Under the pieces are notes generated by a model that had not been told where the DNA came from, did no database searches, and saw nothing but the letters and a program-made list of their open reading frames with translations. A DNA stretch of 64,000 nucleotides from Streptomyces cellulosae (GTDB taxonomy: Bacteria > Actinomycetota > Actinomycetes > Streptomycetales > Streptomycetaceae): the NCBI GenBank assembly GCA_014655195.1, contig BNBH01000020.1, positions 1 to 64,000 on the forward strand, read 5' to 3'. This document shows, one piece after another, positions 28,399-36,670 of this stretch. Both the position numbers and the translations under genes were made by a program. How positions within the stretch are numbered: position 1 is the stretch's first letter; each line of letters starts with the position of its first letter.

Positions 28399-28764
28399 GT
28401 GACCCATCAGACCATCGGCGAGCACGACGAGGTCCTCAGCGCCGAGGACCTCGCCGAGCTCCGTGAGAACCTGCACGAGCAGCTGCTGTTCCGCCGGGAA
28501 CAGCTGCGGCAGTTCGCCACGGCGAGCCGCGCCGACGACCGCCGCGTCCGCGAGGACGCGGCGCAGGTCGAGGTCGGCGTCAAACTCGCCGCGTCGGCCC
28601 GCATGGTGCTCGCCGACGTCGAGGAGGCGCTGGCCCGGATGGACTCAGGGACCTACGGCGTCTGTCACCTCTGCCGCCGCCCGGTGGAGCGCCATCGCCT
28701 GCTGGTCGTACCCCAGGCCCGCTACTGCGGGCGTTGCCAGCAGGTGCGCGAGGCCGGCCGGTGA
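28399..28764 (+). CDS. TraR/DksA family zinc-finger protein (second copy)
   Basis: A 121-residue paralogue of the preceding protein. It has a longer helical hairpin (residues 14-75, Arg/Glu-rich) and zinc finger GTYGVCHLCRRPVERHRL...YCGRCQ. Tandem GTG codons occur at 28396 and 28399; the second is 7 nt from GAGAGG and is preferred. Its stop overlaps the GTG start of the MreB-like gene (GTGA), so the two are coupled. Probably modulates RNA polymerase; the stimulus is unknown. Confidence 0.87.
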   Translation: MTHQTIGEHDEVLSAEDLAELRENLHEQLLFRREQLRQFATASRADDRRVREDAAQVEVGVKLAASARMVLADVEEALARMDSGTYGVCHLCRRPVERHRLLVVPQARYCGRCQQVREAGR

Positions 28765-29564
28765 CCGTGATCCGGCACCCCCGGCCGGTCCCCCTGCGGC
28801 ACCGGTACCGGCCGCTGTGCAGGCGCTGCCCAGGTCTCGCTCTCGACCTGGGCAGCGCCCGCACCCGCGCGTTCATCGCGGGACGCGGCATGGTCCTGGA
28901 CGTGCCCACCGTGACGTTCCCCGGCTCGGGCGCCGTCCACCCCGTGCAGCGCGGCGCCATCGTCGACACCCCCGGCACCGCCCGCATGCTGGAGCGGCTG
29001 CTGGGCCACCGCCTGCCGAGGATCGGCCGCCCGCTGGTCGTCGTCACCTCCCCGGTGCTCGACGGTCCCGCGTTCCGCGCCGCGGCCCGTACGGCCGTGG
29101 AGGTGCTCCGCCCGCGCGCCGTACTGACGGTCCCCGGCGCGCGGGCGGTCGCGCTGGCCGCCGGCGCCGACCATGTCCGGCCGCTGCTGGTGGCGGACAT
29201 CGGCGCGCACCTCACCGAGGTGGTGCTGCTCGCCGACGGCGCGGTCACCGACGCCCGGCGCACCGCGCTGGGCACCACCGACCTGTCCGACGGCACACCG
29301 CCGGAGCTGATCACCGACGCGGTGGTCGGCATGGTGACGGAGATGCTGCGGCAGGACCGCACCTCCCTCACCCGCACCGCCCTGCGCCGCGGTCTGCTGC
29401 TGGCCGGCGGGGGAGCGCTGCGCCCCGAGATCACCGGCGGGCTGCCGGGCGGCCTCAACTGCGCGGTGCAGCCGGTGCCGTCGCCGCACACCGCCGCGGT
29501 GCGCGGGGCGGCGGGACTGCTGGCGGTGGCACATCGGCATCCGTCGGTCGACGGGGTGCTCTGA
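28761..29564 (+). CDS. MreB-like actin-family ATPase (short)
   Basis: A 267-residue actin-fold protein. The phosphate-1 loop is seen in LALDLGSARTRAFIAG, phosphate-2 in LLVADIGAHLTEVVLL, and the adenosine motif in LLLAGGGALRPEI. At 267 residues it is about 70 shorter than MreB or Mbl (about 340), so surface subdomains are reduced. Streptomyces encodes such a third MreB-like protein; a role in spore wall or stress is possible but not shown here. The start overlaps the DksA-like stop. The N-terminus is Arg-rich with a CRRC pair. Confidence 0.82.
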   Translation: MTVIRHPRPVPLRHRYRPLCRRCPGLALDLGSARTRAFIAGRGMVLDVPTVTFPGSGAVHPVQRGAIVDTPGTARMLERLLGHRLPRIGRPLVVVTSPVLDGPAFRAAARTAVEVLRPRAVLTVPGARAVALAAGADHVRPLLVADIGAHLTEVVLLADGAVTDARRTALGTTDLSDGTPPELITDAVVGMVTEMLRQDRTSLTRTALRRGLLLAGGGALRPEITGGLPGGLNCAVQPVPSPHTAAVRGAAGLLAVAHRHPSVDGVL

Positions 29565-29635
29565 CCGGCCTGTGCCGGGCCGGCCGGCCTGCGTTTCACC
29601 GGCCGGCCGGTGCCTGGCCCGCCTGTGCCGGGCGC

Positions 29636-29714
29636 ACTCACCTGCCCGGCCGAGCGGCCTGGGCCGGACCGACCGGCCCGCGCAAGGCCGACTCACCTGC
29701 CCGGCCGAGCGGCC
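29636..29714. repeat. 24-bp direct repeat in intergenic DNA
   Basis: A 24-bp sequence beginning ACTCACCTGCCCGG occurs identically at 29636-29659 and 29691-29714, 55 bp apart. It lies within a GGCCGG-rich 204-bp gap between the MreB-like and the next membrane-protein gene. No gene is seen in the gap. Confidence 0.75.
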
Positions 29715-29768
29715 CCCGCTGGGCCGGCCGGCCTCCGCCTGCGACCGCTATCGGAAAGGAGCCATGAC

Positions 29769-30392
29769 GTGGCGGGCACCGTACCTCCGCCGCAGCCGCC
29801 CCCCGGACCGCCGCCGCGCCCGCTGTTCTGGCCCTGGCGGCCCAACCCGCTGCGCCGCCGCACCGACACCGTGCGGGCCTGGCTGGGGCTCGGCGTGCTG
29901 CTCGCCGTCCTGGCCGTGGCGCCCGTGGCCGGCGCCCTGGTGGGCGACGCCGCGCACCGCCACTACCAGGACGTCGCGCGTCACCAGCAGCAGACGCGCC
30001 ACCTCGCCGACGCCACCCTCGTCCACGACGCGCCCCGGCACCCCGAGCCGGGCTCGGACGAGGAGAAGAAGACGCGCTACCCGGTCGAGGTCCGGGTCGT
30101 CACCCGCGAGGGACGCACCCGCACCACGCGCGCGGAGGTCCCGCCCGGGCTGACCGCCGACAGCGTCGTCAGCATCTGGATCACCTCCGACGGCGAGGCG
30201 ACCGACGCACCCCTCACCGGCAGGGAGGTCCGCAGCCGCGCCGTGGGCTGGGCGCTGCTCGCCGCGATCGGCGTCGCCCTCGCGGGCGCCGCCGTGCACA
30301 CCGTCACCGGTCTCGTCCTGCACCGCCGCAACCTCGCCCGCTGGGCCGCCGCCTGGGCGGAGACAGCTCCGCGCTGGACGACGCCGACCTGA
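29769..30392 (+). CDS. Rv1733c-like two-helix membrane protein
   Basis: A 207-residue protein. The cytosolic Pro-rich start is followed by a first membrane helix (about residues 42-62, WLGLGVLLAVLAVAPVAGAL), an extracytoplasmic domain of about 95 residues, and a second helix (about 160-182) with a short tail. This is the plan of mycobacterial Rv1733c relatives. GTG at 29769 lies 8 nt after AAGGAG. An ATG at 29763 in another frame is too close to that site and gives no family match. Function unknown; it may belong with the MreB-like and DksA-like genes. Confidence 0.72.
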   Translation: MAGTVPPPQPPPGPPPRPLFWPWRPNPLRRRTDTVRAWLGLGVLLAVLAVAPVAGALVGDAAHRHYQDVARHQQQTRHLADATLVHDAPRHPEPGSDEEKKTRYPVEVRVVTREGRTRTTRAEVPPGLTADSVVSIWITSDGEATDAPLTGREVRSRAVGWALLAAIGVALAGAAVHTVTGLVLHRRNLARWAAAWAETAPRWTTPT

Positions 30393-30394
30393 TG

Positions 30395-30405
30395 CGAAAG
30401 TTTCG
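30395..30405. promoter_or_regulatory. XlnR/BxlR-type operator CGAAAGTTTCG
   Basis: The 11-bp palindrome CGAAAGTTTCG lies 225 bp upstream of the xylanase start. Its complement, CGAAACTTTCG, lies between promoter and start of the xyloside transporter operon (35334-35344). CGAAA-N-TTTCG is, as I recall, the binding site of LacI-type xylan regulators in Streptomyces. A related TTTTCGAAA site is at 30529-30538. Confidence 0.7.
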
Positions 30406-30524
30406 TACGCGCTTGATCGATCTTCGACCCAGCGCCCGGTGACCTGTCGCCGCTTCACATCCCAGGTGCCTCCACTCGGCCTTTGAACTGGTCAGATAGC
30501 GGCGGACCCTGATCCGGGGTCACT

Positions 30525-30582
30525 CGAACTTTTCGAAACTCTCACCGAAACCGTTGACGGTTGACGTGCTCGGACCAACACT
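30525..30582 (+). promoter_or_regulatory. xylanase promoter region
   Basis: A second regulator-like site (CGAACTTTTCGAAACT, 30525-30540) is followed by TTGACG (30554-30559), a 17-bp spacer and AACACT (30577-30582). The -10 is imperfect. The leader to the xylanase ATG is about 40 nt and contains AGGAGG. Between the preceding gene and the xylanase nothing else is seen. Confidence 0.55.
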
Positions 30583-30629
30583 GTCACGGCATCGACCTCC
30601 CCATCGAGCCGTAACAGGAGGCGTCACCC

Positions 30630-31652
30630 ATGCATGTGTCCGTACCCCCCGGCGGCCGCAGACGCGGCCGACTGATCATGAGCGTGAAGAGCGTCTGGAC
30701 GATCGCTCTCGCCGCGCTCACCGCACTGCTCCTCACCACCGGCACGGCGACCGCCGCCCCCGTCATCTCCACCAACCAGACCGGCACCAACAACGGCTGG
30801 TGGTACTCCTTCTGGACCGACTCCCAGGGCACCGTCTCCATGGACCTGGGCTCCGGCGGCAGTTACAGCACCCAGTGGAGGAACACCGGCAACTTCGTGG
30901 CCGGCAAGGGCTGGAGCACCGGAGGACGCAAGACCGTCAACTACTCCGGCAGCTTCAACCCGTCAGGCAACGCGTACCTGACGCTGTACGGCTGGACCAC
31001 CAGCCCGCTGATCGAGTACTACATCGTCGACAACTGGGGCACCTACCGGCCCACGGGTGAGTACAAGGGCACCGTCACCACCGACGGCGGCACGTACGAC
31101 ATCTACAAGACCACCCGGTACAACGCCCCCTCCATCGAAGGCACCCGCACCTTCGACCAGTACTGGAGCGTCCGGCAGCAGAAGCGCACCGGCGGCACCA
31201 TCACCAGCGGCAACCACTTCGACGCCTGGGCCGGCAAAGGCATGAACCTGGGCAGCCACAACTACATGATCATGGCCACCGAGGGCTACCAGAGCAGCGG
31301 CAGCTCCAACATCACCGTGAGCGAGGGCTCCTCCGGCGGTGGTGGCGGAGGCGGCGGTGGCGGTGGAGGCGGTGGAGGCGGCAACGGCGGCTGCACCGCG
31401 ACCCTGTCGGCCGGCCAGCAGTGGGGCGACCGCTACAACCTCAACGTCTCGGTGAGCGGCTCGAGCAACTGGACCGTGACCATGCGGGTCCCGTCCCCCG
31501 CCAAGGTCTCCGCCACTTGGAACGTGACCGCTTCCTACCCAGACAGCCAGACCCTCGTCGCGCGGCCCGACGGCAACGGCAACAACTGGGGCGCGACCAT
31601 CCAGACCAACGGCAACTGGACCTGGCCGTCGGTGTCCTGCAGCGCCGGCTGA
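30630..31652 (+). CDS. xlnB: secreted GH11 endo-1,4-beta-xylanase with CBM2-type module
   Basis: A 340-residue secreted enzyme. A signal peptide (about residues 1-43) is followed by a GH11 jelly-roll domain (about 44-232) with nucleophile Glu129 ([12 protein letters not shown]) and acid/base Glu218 (MATEGYQSS). A run of 16 glycines forms the linker, and a C-terminal CBM2-like module (about 255-340) follows with paired Cys and exposed Trp residues. It cuts internal xylan bonds. AGGAGG lies 7 nt before ATG. The esterase gene follows 26 bp later, the xlnB-axeA arrangement known in S. lividans. The N-terminus contains RRRGR but no full Tat motif. Confidence 0.95.
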   Translation: MHVSVPPGGRRRGRLIMSVKSVWTIALAALTALLLTTGTATAAPVISTNQTGTNNGWWYSFWTDSQGTVSMDLGSGGSYSTQWRNTGNFVAGKGWSTGGRKTVNYSGSFNPSGNAYLTLYGWTTSPLIEYYIVDNWGTYRPTGEYKGTVTTDGGTYDIYKTTRYNAPSIEGTRTFDQYWSVRQQKRTGGTITSGNHFDAWAGKGMNLGSHNYMIMATEGYQSSGSSNITVSEGSSGGGGGGGGGGGGGGGGNGGCTATLSAGQQWGDRYNLNVSVSGSSNWTVTMRVPSPAKVSATWNVTASYPDSQTLVARPDGNGNNWGATIQTNGNWTWPSVSCSAG

Positions 31653-31678
31653 CCTTCGTACGAGGAGGACCCCCACAC

Positions 31679-32686
31679 ATGAGCACCGGAAAGCGACAGC
31701 ACGTCACCCGGTACCTGGTCCCGGGTGTGGCTGCCGCCGCACTGACCGTGGCAGCCACCGTGACCACGGGCGCCGGCGCCGCACCCGCACAGGCGGCCGC
31801 CTGCAACGGGTACGTCGCGCTCACCTTCGACGACGGCCCGTCGGCCGGCAGCACCATGAACCTGCTCAACGCGCTGAAGCAGAACGGCCTGCGGGCCACC
31901 ATGTTCAACACGGGCCAGAACGCCGCCGCCAACCCCTCGCTGGTCAAGGCCCAGGCGGACGCGGGGATGTGGGTCGCCAACCACAGCTACACCCACCCGC
32001 ACATGACCCAGCTGAGCCAGTCCCAGATGGAGTCGGAGATCTCCCGCACCCAGCAGGCGATCGCGAGCGCCGGGGGCGGCACACCCAAGCTGTTCCGCCC
32101 GCCCTACGGCGAGACCAACTCCACCCTGCGCTCGGCGGAGGCCAAGTACGGTCTGACGGAGGTCATCTGGGACGTCGACTCGCAGGACTGGAACAACGCG
32201 AGCACCGACGCCATCGTGCAGGCCGCCTCCCGGCTGAACGACGGGCAGGTCATCCTGATGCACGACTGGCCGGCGAACACCATCGCCGCCATCCCGCGGA
32301 TCGCGCAGAACCTCGCCTCCCGCGGGCTGTGCGCCGGCATGATCTCCCCGCAGACCGGCCGGGCGGTCGCCCCCGACGGTTCCGGCGGCGGGGGAGGGGG
32401 CGGCGGAGGCGGCGGCAACGGCTCCTGCACCGCCACCCTGTCCGCGGGCAGCGTCTGGGGCGACCGGTACAACCTCAACGTCGCGGTGAACGGCTCCAAC
32501 AACTGGACCGTGACGATGAACGTGCCGTCCCCGGCGAGGGTGCTGAGCACCTGGAACGTCACCACCTCCTACCCCAGCAGCCAGACGCTCGTCGCCCGGC
32601 CGAACGGGAGCGGGAACAACTGGGGGGTGACGATCCAGACCAACGGCAACTGGAACTGGCCCACGGTCTCCTGCAGCACGAGCTGA
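31679..32686 (+). CDS. axeA: secreted CE4 acetyl-xylan esterase with CBM2-type module
   Basis: A 335-residue secreted deacetylase. A signal peptide (about residues 1-41) precedes a CE4 NodB domain with all five motifs: TFDDGP (49-54), HSYTH (102-106), RPPYG (140-144), DVDSQDW (165-171) and ILMHDW (192-197). A poly-Gly linker and a CBM2-like module follow, nearly the same as in the xylanase. It removes acetyl groups from xylan so that xylanase can act. Co-transcribed with xlnB; GAGGAGG lies about 10 nt before ATG. Confidence 0.94.
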   Translation: MSTGKRQHVTRYLVPGVAAAALTVAATVTTGAGAAPAQAAACNGYVALTFDDGPSAGSTMNLLNALKQNGLRATMFNTGQNAAANPSLVKAQADAGMWVANHSYTHPHMTQLSQSQMESEISRTQQAIASAGGGTPKLFRPPYGETNSTLRSAEAKYGLTEVIWDVDSQDWNNASTDAIVQAASRLNDGQVILMHDWPANTIAAIPRIAQNLASRGLCAGMISPQTGRAVAPDGSGGGGGGGGGGGNGSCTATLSAGSVWGDRYNLNVAVNGSNNWTVTMNVPSPARVLSTWNVTTSYPSSQTLVARPNGSGNNWGVTIQTNGNWNWPTVSCSTS

Positions 32687-32694
32687 GCAGGTCG

Positions 32695-32730
32695 GGTGAG
32701 CCGCGGTGCGTGTGGTCGCCGCGGCTCACC
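32695..32730. terminator. bidirectional terminator after xlnB-axeA
   Basis: A perfect 12-bp stem (GGTGAGCCGCGG/CCGCGGCTCACC, 12-nt loop) lies between the esterase stop and the convergent hydrolase stop. Confidence 0.8.
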
Positions 32731-32740
32731 TCGGGCGCCT

Positions 32741-33385
32741 TCACTTCAGGTGTTCGGTGAACCACCCGGCGGCCAGCTCCGCCACCCTCTCCAGGGCGCC
32801 CGGCTCGCCGAACAGGTGGGTGGCGCCCGGCACCACGTCCAGCCGGTGCGGCGCGGACAGCCGCTGGGCGGCCTGGCGGTTGAGTTCCAGCACCTCGGTG
32901 TCCGCGCCGCCCACCACCAGCAGCACCGGGCACGCCACCAGGGGCAGCGCGTCGCCCGCCAGGTCGGGGCGTCCGCCGCGTGAGACGACCGCTGACACCC
33001 GCCGGGGCCGCTCCGTCGCCGCGACCAACGCCGCCGCCGCGCCCGTACTGGCCCCGAACAGCCCCACCGGCAGGTCCACCGCGTCCGTCCGGTCCTCCAG
33101 CCAGTCCACGGCGTGCGCCAGGCGGCCCGCGAGCAGGCCGATGTCGAAACGGTGCCGGCCCGTCGCCGCGTCCTCGTCCTCCTCCGCCGCCGTCAGCAGA
33201 TCCAGCAGCAGCGTGCCGCACCCCGCCCTGCGCAGCACCCCGGCAACGGCCCGGTTGCGCGGGCTGAGCCGCGAACTGCCGCTGCCGTGCGCGAACAGCA
33301 CCACACCGCGCGCCCCCACGGGGATCTCCAGATCACCACGCAGGGCCGCGGCTCCCGACGGAACCGTCACCGACGCGCTCACCAT
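32741..33385 (-). CDS. alpha/beta hydrolase (dienelactone hydrolase-like)
   Basis: A 214-residue cytosolic alpha/beta hydrolase. Visible elements are the oxyanion stretch VVLFAHGSGSSRLSPRN, nucleophile Ser in LFGASTGAAAAL, acid Asp in VVGGADTEVL and catalytic His in PGATHLFGEPGAL. Start at 33385 (ATG-GTG) lies 9 nt after GGAGGAGG; much longer upstream frames have no similarity. Proteins of this group are often found near phosphoribosyltransferases, which is not the case here. Substrate unknown; it converges on the xylan operon by chance or otherwise. Confidence 0.82.
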   Translation of the reverse strand: MVSASVTVPSGAAALRGDLEIPVGARGVVLFAHGSGSSRLSPRNRAVAGVLRRAGCGTLLLDLLTAAEEDEDAATGRHRFDIGLLAGRLAHAVDWLEDRTDAVDLPVGLFGASTGAAAALVAATERPRRVSAVVSRGGRPDLAGDALPLVACPVLLVVGGADTEVLELNRQAAQRLSAPHRLDVVPGATHLFGEPGALERVAELAAGWFTEHLK

Positions 33386-33488
33386 GCCCGGCCACCTCCT
33401 CCGGCCACTCCGGTCCGGTCCACCGGGTACCCGGTTTGCCGCCCGCGACCGGGGGCTACCCGATGGGGGGACGAGGCGAAGGAGGTGC

Positions 33489-33830
33489 ATGGACGTGCCC
33501 GACAGCCGTCCCGGATCCAGCCGCGAGCCGGTTCCCCGTGCCCGCTCGGGGATGGTGGGCCGCAGGTACCCGCGCACCGGCACCGAGCCGGTCACCGCGC
33601 GCAGCCCCCTGAAACTGCGGCTGCTGCTGGCCTCCGTCTTCCTGCCGCTCTTCGTCGCGGGAACGGTGCTGTTCGCGGTGTGGGCGGCGGACTCCGCCCC
33701 CGGCGACAGCCCGGGCAGCGGCCCACTGACACTCCTCGCCGTGATCTGCGGCGTCCTCGCCCTGACGGCCGCGCTGGACCTCACGGTCGTGCTGCGCCGC
33801 CTGCGCCGGGAGCGGGGCGCGGCGGAGTGA
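33489..33830 (+). CDS. DUF6343 family small membrane protein
   Basis: A 113-residue protein with an N-terminal hydrophilic stretch, the conserved RTGTEPVTARSPLKLRLLLA motif, and two transmembrane helices (about residues 44-66 and 78-98) ending in an Arg-rich tail. The family is known only as DUF6343 in Streptomyces and has no assigned function. AAGGAGG lies just before ATG. The 3' end of the gene has been duplicated 123 bp downstream. Confidence 0.75.
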   Translation: MDVPDSRPGSSREPVPRARSGMVGRRYPRTGTEPVTARSPLKLRLLLASVFLPLFVAGTVLFAVWAADSAPGDSPGSGPLTLLAVICGVLALTAALDLTVVLRRLRRERGAAE

Positions 33831-33984
33831 CTGGCGCCGGCTGCCCGGTGGGCGGTGATGTGCCGGGCGCGGTGCGGGGGCGTTCCGGCAGTGGCGCGGG
33901 ACGTCACGGTGGTGCTGCGCCGCCTGCGCCGGGAGCGGGGCGCGGCGGAGTGACCGGCGCCGGCCTCTCCGGTGGGCGGTGATG
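33781..33984. repeat. duplicated 80-bp segment covering the 3' end of the DUF6343 gene
   Basis: The segment 33781-33860 (gene 3' end, stop and about 30 nt beyond) recurs at 33904-33984 with only a few changes. The copy still encodes VVLRRLRRERGAAE and a stop but has no start, so it is a non-coding tail duplicate. The remaining gap to 34197 is GC-rich and holds no gene I can support. A degenerate third fragment (GTGCTGCGCCGC) is at about 34109. Confidence 0.8.
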
Positions 33985-34197
33985 CGTTGCGCACGTGGCG
34001 CTGCGAAGCCGCCGGGACGGCCGGGCCGTACGCGGCGGTCGCCCTCTGCCGCGTGCGCCGGCAGGCGGCTGCTCCACGGTGACTCGCGTCGGCTTCCGGC
34101 AGGACCGTGCTGCGCCGCACGCGGCGTGGCGGGACGGCCGGTTGACTTGCCGCGCCGTACCTGCCCGTGGTGCCGCGCCTCGGCGCAGGGAAGGGCG

Positions 34198-35217
34198 TCA
34201 GCCCTCCAGCACAGCCGTGCTCTGCCGCACCACCAGATGCGTCGCCAGCTCGATCCGCTGGGCGGGCCCGTCCGGGTCGTCCGGGCGCAGCAGCATGCGG
34301 GAGGCCTCCTCCGCCATGTGCCGCAGCGGCTGGTGGACCGTGGTGAGGGGCGGGCTGGACCACTGGGCGAGCGGTACGTCGTCGTAGCCCACGACCGAGA
34401 GGTCCTCCGGCACCCGCAGGCCCTTCACCCGCGCCGCCTCCAGCACGCCCAGCGCCTGGAGGTCGCTGCCCGCGAAGATCGCCGTGGGCCGGTCGGGGCT
34501 CTCCAGCAGCTCCATGGCCCGCTCGAAGCCGCCCTGGACGTGGAAGTCGCCGAAGCGGGTCAGCCGCGGGTCCACCTCCAGGCCCGCCATCGCCATGGCC
34601 GAGCGGTAGCCGTCGAGGCGCGCCAGCGAGCACAGCATGTCGTTGGGGCCGGTGATGATGGCGATGCGCCGGTGGCCGCGCTCGGTGAGGTGCCGGGTCG
34701 CGGCAAGACCGCCGGCCCAGTTGGCGGAGCCGACCGACGGCACGTCCGGGTCGGGGTCGCCCGCCGGGTCGATGACGACGAACGGGATGGCGGCCGCCCG
34801 CAGTTGGCGCTTGATGTCCTGCGGCAGGCTGGAGAACACCAGCACCACGCCCAGCGGCCGCCGCTGCAGCACGCCCGGCAGCCAGTCCGGGTCGGGGGTG
34901 TGCCGGGTGCCGCTCTCGGTGAGCACGACCGTCGCGCGATTCTCTTTCGCGACGTTCTCCACGCCCCGTATCAGCTCCATCGCCCACACGCTCTCCAGCT
35001 CGTGGAACACGATCTCGATGAGCGGATAGCGGGCCGCGGGCTGCACCCTCCGCCGGTAGCCGTGCAGGTCCAGCAGCCTCTCCACCTTCGCACGCGTCGC
35101 GCGTGAGACATCCGAACGGCCGTTGAGCACCTTCGAAACTGTCGGCATCGACACCCCGGCCTCTTTCGCTACCGCAGCCAGGGTGACACGCCCGCTCGCC
35201 TCGTCGTCTTCACGCAT
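34198..35217 (-). CDS. bxlR: LacI family regulator of xylan/xylo-oligosaccharide genes (BxlR-like)
   Basis: A 339-residue LacI-type repressor. The HTH is at residues 12-31 (LAAVAKEAGVSMPTVSKVLN), then a hinge with YRRR, and the sugar-binding domain with the LacI-type GTGPNDM-like ITGPNDMLCSLARLDGY stretch. It is divergent from the bxlEFG-bxlA-type operon, the arrangement described for BxlR. TATCCT 6 nt before ATG suggests leaderless translation. CGAAA-N-TTTCG operators occur upstream of both xylan gene sets. Effector probably xylobiose or another xylo-oligosaccharide; symbol by analogy. Confidence 0.85.
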   Translation of the reverse strand: MREDDEASGRVTLAAVAKEAGVSMPTVSKVLNGRSDVSRATRAKVERLLDLHGYRRRVQPAARYPLIEIVFHELESVWAMELIRGVENVAKENRATVVLTESGTRHTPDPDWLPGVLQRRPLGVVLVFSSLPQDIKRQLRAAAIPFVVIDPAGDPDPDVPSVGSANWAGGLAATRHLTERGHRRIAIITGPNDMLCSLARLDGYRSAMAMAGLEVDPRLTRFGDFHVQGGFERAMELLESPDRPTAIFAGSDLQALGVLEAARVKGLRVPEDLSVVGYDDVPLAQWSSPPLTTVHQPLRHMAEEASRMLLRPDDPDGPAQRIELATHLVVRQSTAVLEG

Positions 35218-35257
35218 ACCCGCAGGATAGAGCACCGCGTGTCGATAACGTTTCGGG

Positions 35258-35304
35258 CGAGTTGCGACTCGACCGTTGACCCCAACTCCCGTCTGACCTA
35301 CTGT
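35258..35304 (+). promoter_or_regulatory. promoter of the xyloside transporter operon
   Basis: TTGACC (35276-35281), a 17-bp spacer and TACTGT (35299-35304) form a good consensus promoter. Immediately upstream is CGAGT-TGCG-ACTCG (35258-35271), a perfect 5-4-5 inverted repeat that may be a second regulator site. The divergent regulator promoter lies alongside. Confidence 0.7.
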
Positions 35305-35333
35305 CCCTCGGCATGGACTTTCGGCGATGAAGC

Positions 35334-35344
35334 CGAAACTTTCG
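35334..35344. promoter_or_regulatory. XlnR/BxlR-type operator CGAAACTTTCG
   Basis: The palindrome lies 30 bp after the -10 box and 11 bp before the bxlE start, so a bound repressor would block elongation. It is the same site as upstream of the xylanase (30395-30405), and it overlaps a second palindrome, CTTTCGAAAG. Confidence 0.75.
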
Positions 35345-35355
35345 AAAGGCGAACG

Positions 35356-36660
35356 ATGAAGACACGTGCGCGCTTGCCCAGACTGATCGCCACCGGTGCG
35401 ACGCTCGCCCTGGCCCTGAGCCTGTCCGCCTGCGGTGACGGCAACGGCGGGGCGTCGGCGGACGACGGCAAGATCCATATCCTTGTCTACGGGGACGCCA
35501 CCAACAAGATCGAGAAGCAGGTCGTCGACAAGTTCAACGAGACGTCCGACGTCAAGGCGGTCCTCGACACCATCCCCGGTGCCGACTACCAGAAGAAGCT
35601 TCAGACGATCATCAGCACCCCGCAGGCCCCGGACGTCTTCTTCAACTGGGGCGGCGGCAGCATCAAGCCCTTCGTCAAGGCCGACCTGCTGCTCCCGCTC
35701 GACGACTTCATCAAGAAGAACCCGGAACTGGAGAGCAAGTTCCTCCCGTCCGTCTTCAACAACGCCGTCGTCGACGACAAGCCGTACGGCATCCCCATGC
35801 GCGGCACGCAGCCGGTGCTGCTGTTCCACAACAAGAACGTCCTCAAGAAGGCGGGCGTCCAGCCGCCGAAGACCTGGGACGACCTGCTCGACGCGGTCGA
35901 GAAGCTGAAGGACGAGGGCGTCACCCCGATCGCGCTCGGCGGCGGCGACGTCTGGCCCACCCAGATGTGGTTCCAGTACCTCTACGACCGCATAGCCGGC
36001 CCGGAGCTCTTCCAGAAGGCCCTCGACGGCGACAAGAGCGCCTGGGAGGCCCCGGAGAGCAAGAAGGCCCTGGAGAAGATCCGCGAGCTCGTCGACGCGG
36101 GCGCCTTCGGCAAGAACTACGACTCCGTCAAGTACACCAACGGCGGCTCGGTCGCGCTGGTCGCGCAGGGCAAGGCCGGCTTCGAGCTGATGGGCTCCTG
36201 GTACTACTCCCAGCAGCTCACCGACCACCCGGACTTCGCGGAGAAGGGCCTCGGCTACTCCGCCTTCCCGACGGTCGAGGGCGGCAAGGGCGACCCGAAG
36301 AACGTCGCCGGCAACACCAACAACTACTACTCGGTGCTGAAGAAGACCAAGCACCCCGAGGCCGTCGCCAAGTTCCTCGAGCTCATGTACTCCGACGAGT
36401 TCGTCAAGGCGCAGCTCGACGTCGGCAACCTCACCACCACGACCAACACCGACGAGTTCATCGAGACGTCCGCGACGCCCGAGTACTCCCGCTTCCAGTA
36501 CGACCTCGTCGCGGGCGCCCCCTCGTTCCAGCTCTCCTGGGACCAGGCGTACCCGCAGTCGGCGGCGTCGGACATGCACAAGGCCATCCAGCAGTTCTTC
36601 AACGGACAGCTCGACGCGGACGGCTTCATCAAGGCCATGCAGGCCCTCCCGACCGAGTGA
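35356..36660 (+). CDS. bxlE: xylo-oligosaccharide ABC transporter, substrate-binding lipoprotein
   Basis: A 434-residue extracellular lipoprotein. The signal sequence ends in lipobox LSAC (Cys about residue 26), so it is lipid-anchored outside. The rest is a family 1 sugar-binding protein (GADYQKKLQTIISTPQAPDVFF, then GTQPVLLFHNKNVLKKAG). GAAAGG lies 6 nt before ATG. First gene of bxlEFGA; ATPase is not in the operon and is probably shared (MsiK, known to serve such systems in Streptomyces). Regulated by the divergent LacI protein. Confidence 0.92.
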   Translation: MKTRARLPRLIATGATLALALSLSACGDGNGGASADDGKIHILVYGDATNKIEKQVVDKFNETSDVKAVLDTIPGADYQKKLQTIISTPQAPDVFFNWGGGSIKPFVKADLLLPLDDFIKKNPELESKFLPSVFNNAVVDDKPYGIPMRGTQPVLLFHNKNVLKKAGVQPPKTWDDLLDAVEKLKDEGVTPIALGGGDVWPTQMWFQYLYDRIAGPELFQKALDGDKSAWEAPESKKALEKIRELVDAGAFGKNYDSVKYTNGGSVALVAQGKAGFELMGSWYYSQQLTDHPDFAEKGLGYSAFPTVEGGKGDPKNVAGNTNNYYSVLKKTKHPEAVAKFLELMYSDEFVKAQLDVGNLTTTTNTDEFIETSATPEYSRFQYDLVAGAPSFQLSWDQAYPQSAASDMHKAIQQFFNGQLDADGFIKAMQALPTE

Positions 36661-36670
36661 CGAACGGCTC

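Noticed and set aside
31336-31383. Poly-glycine GGN repeat as a separate repeat element
   Set aside because: It is the in-frame linker between catalytic and binding domains of the xylanase.
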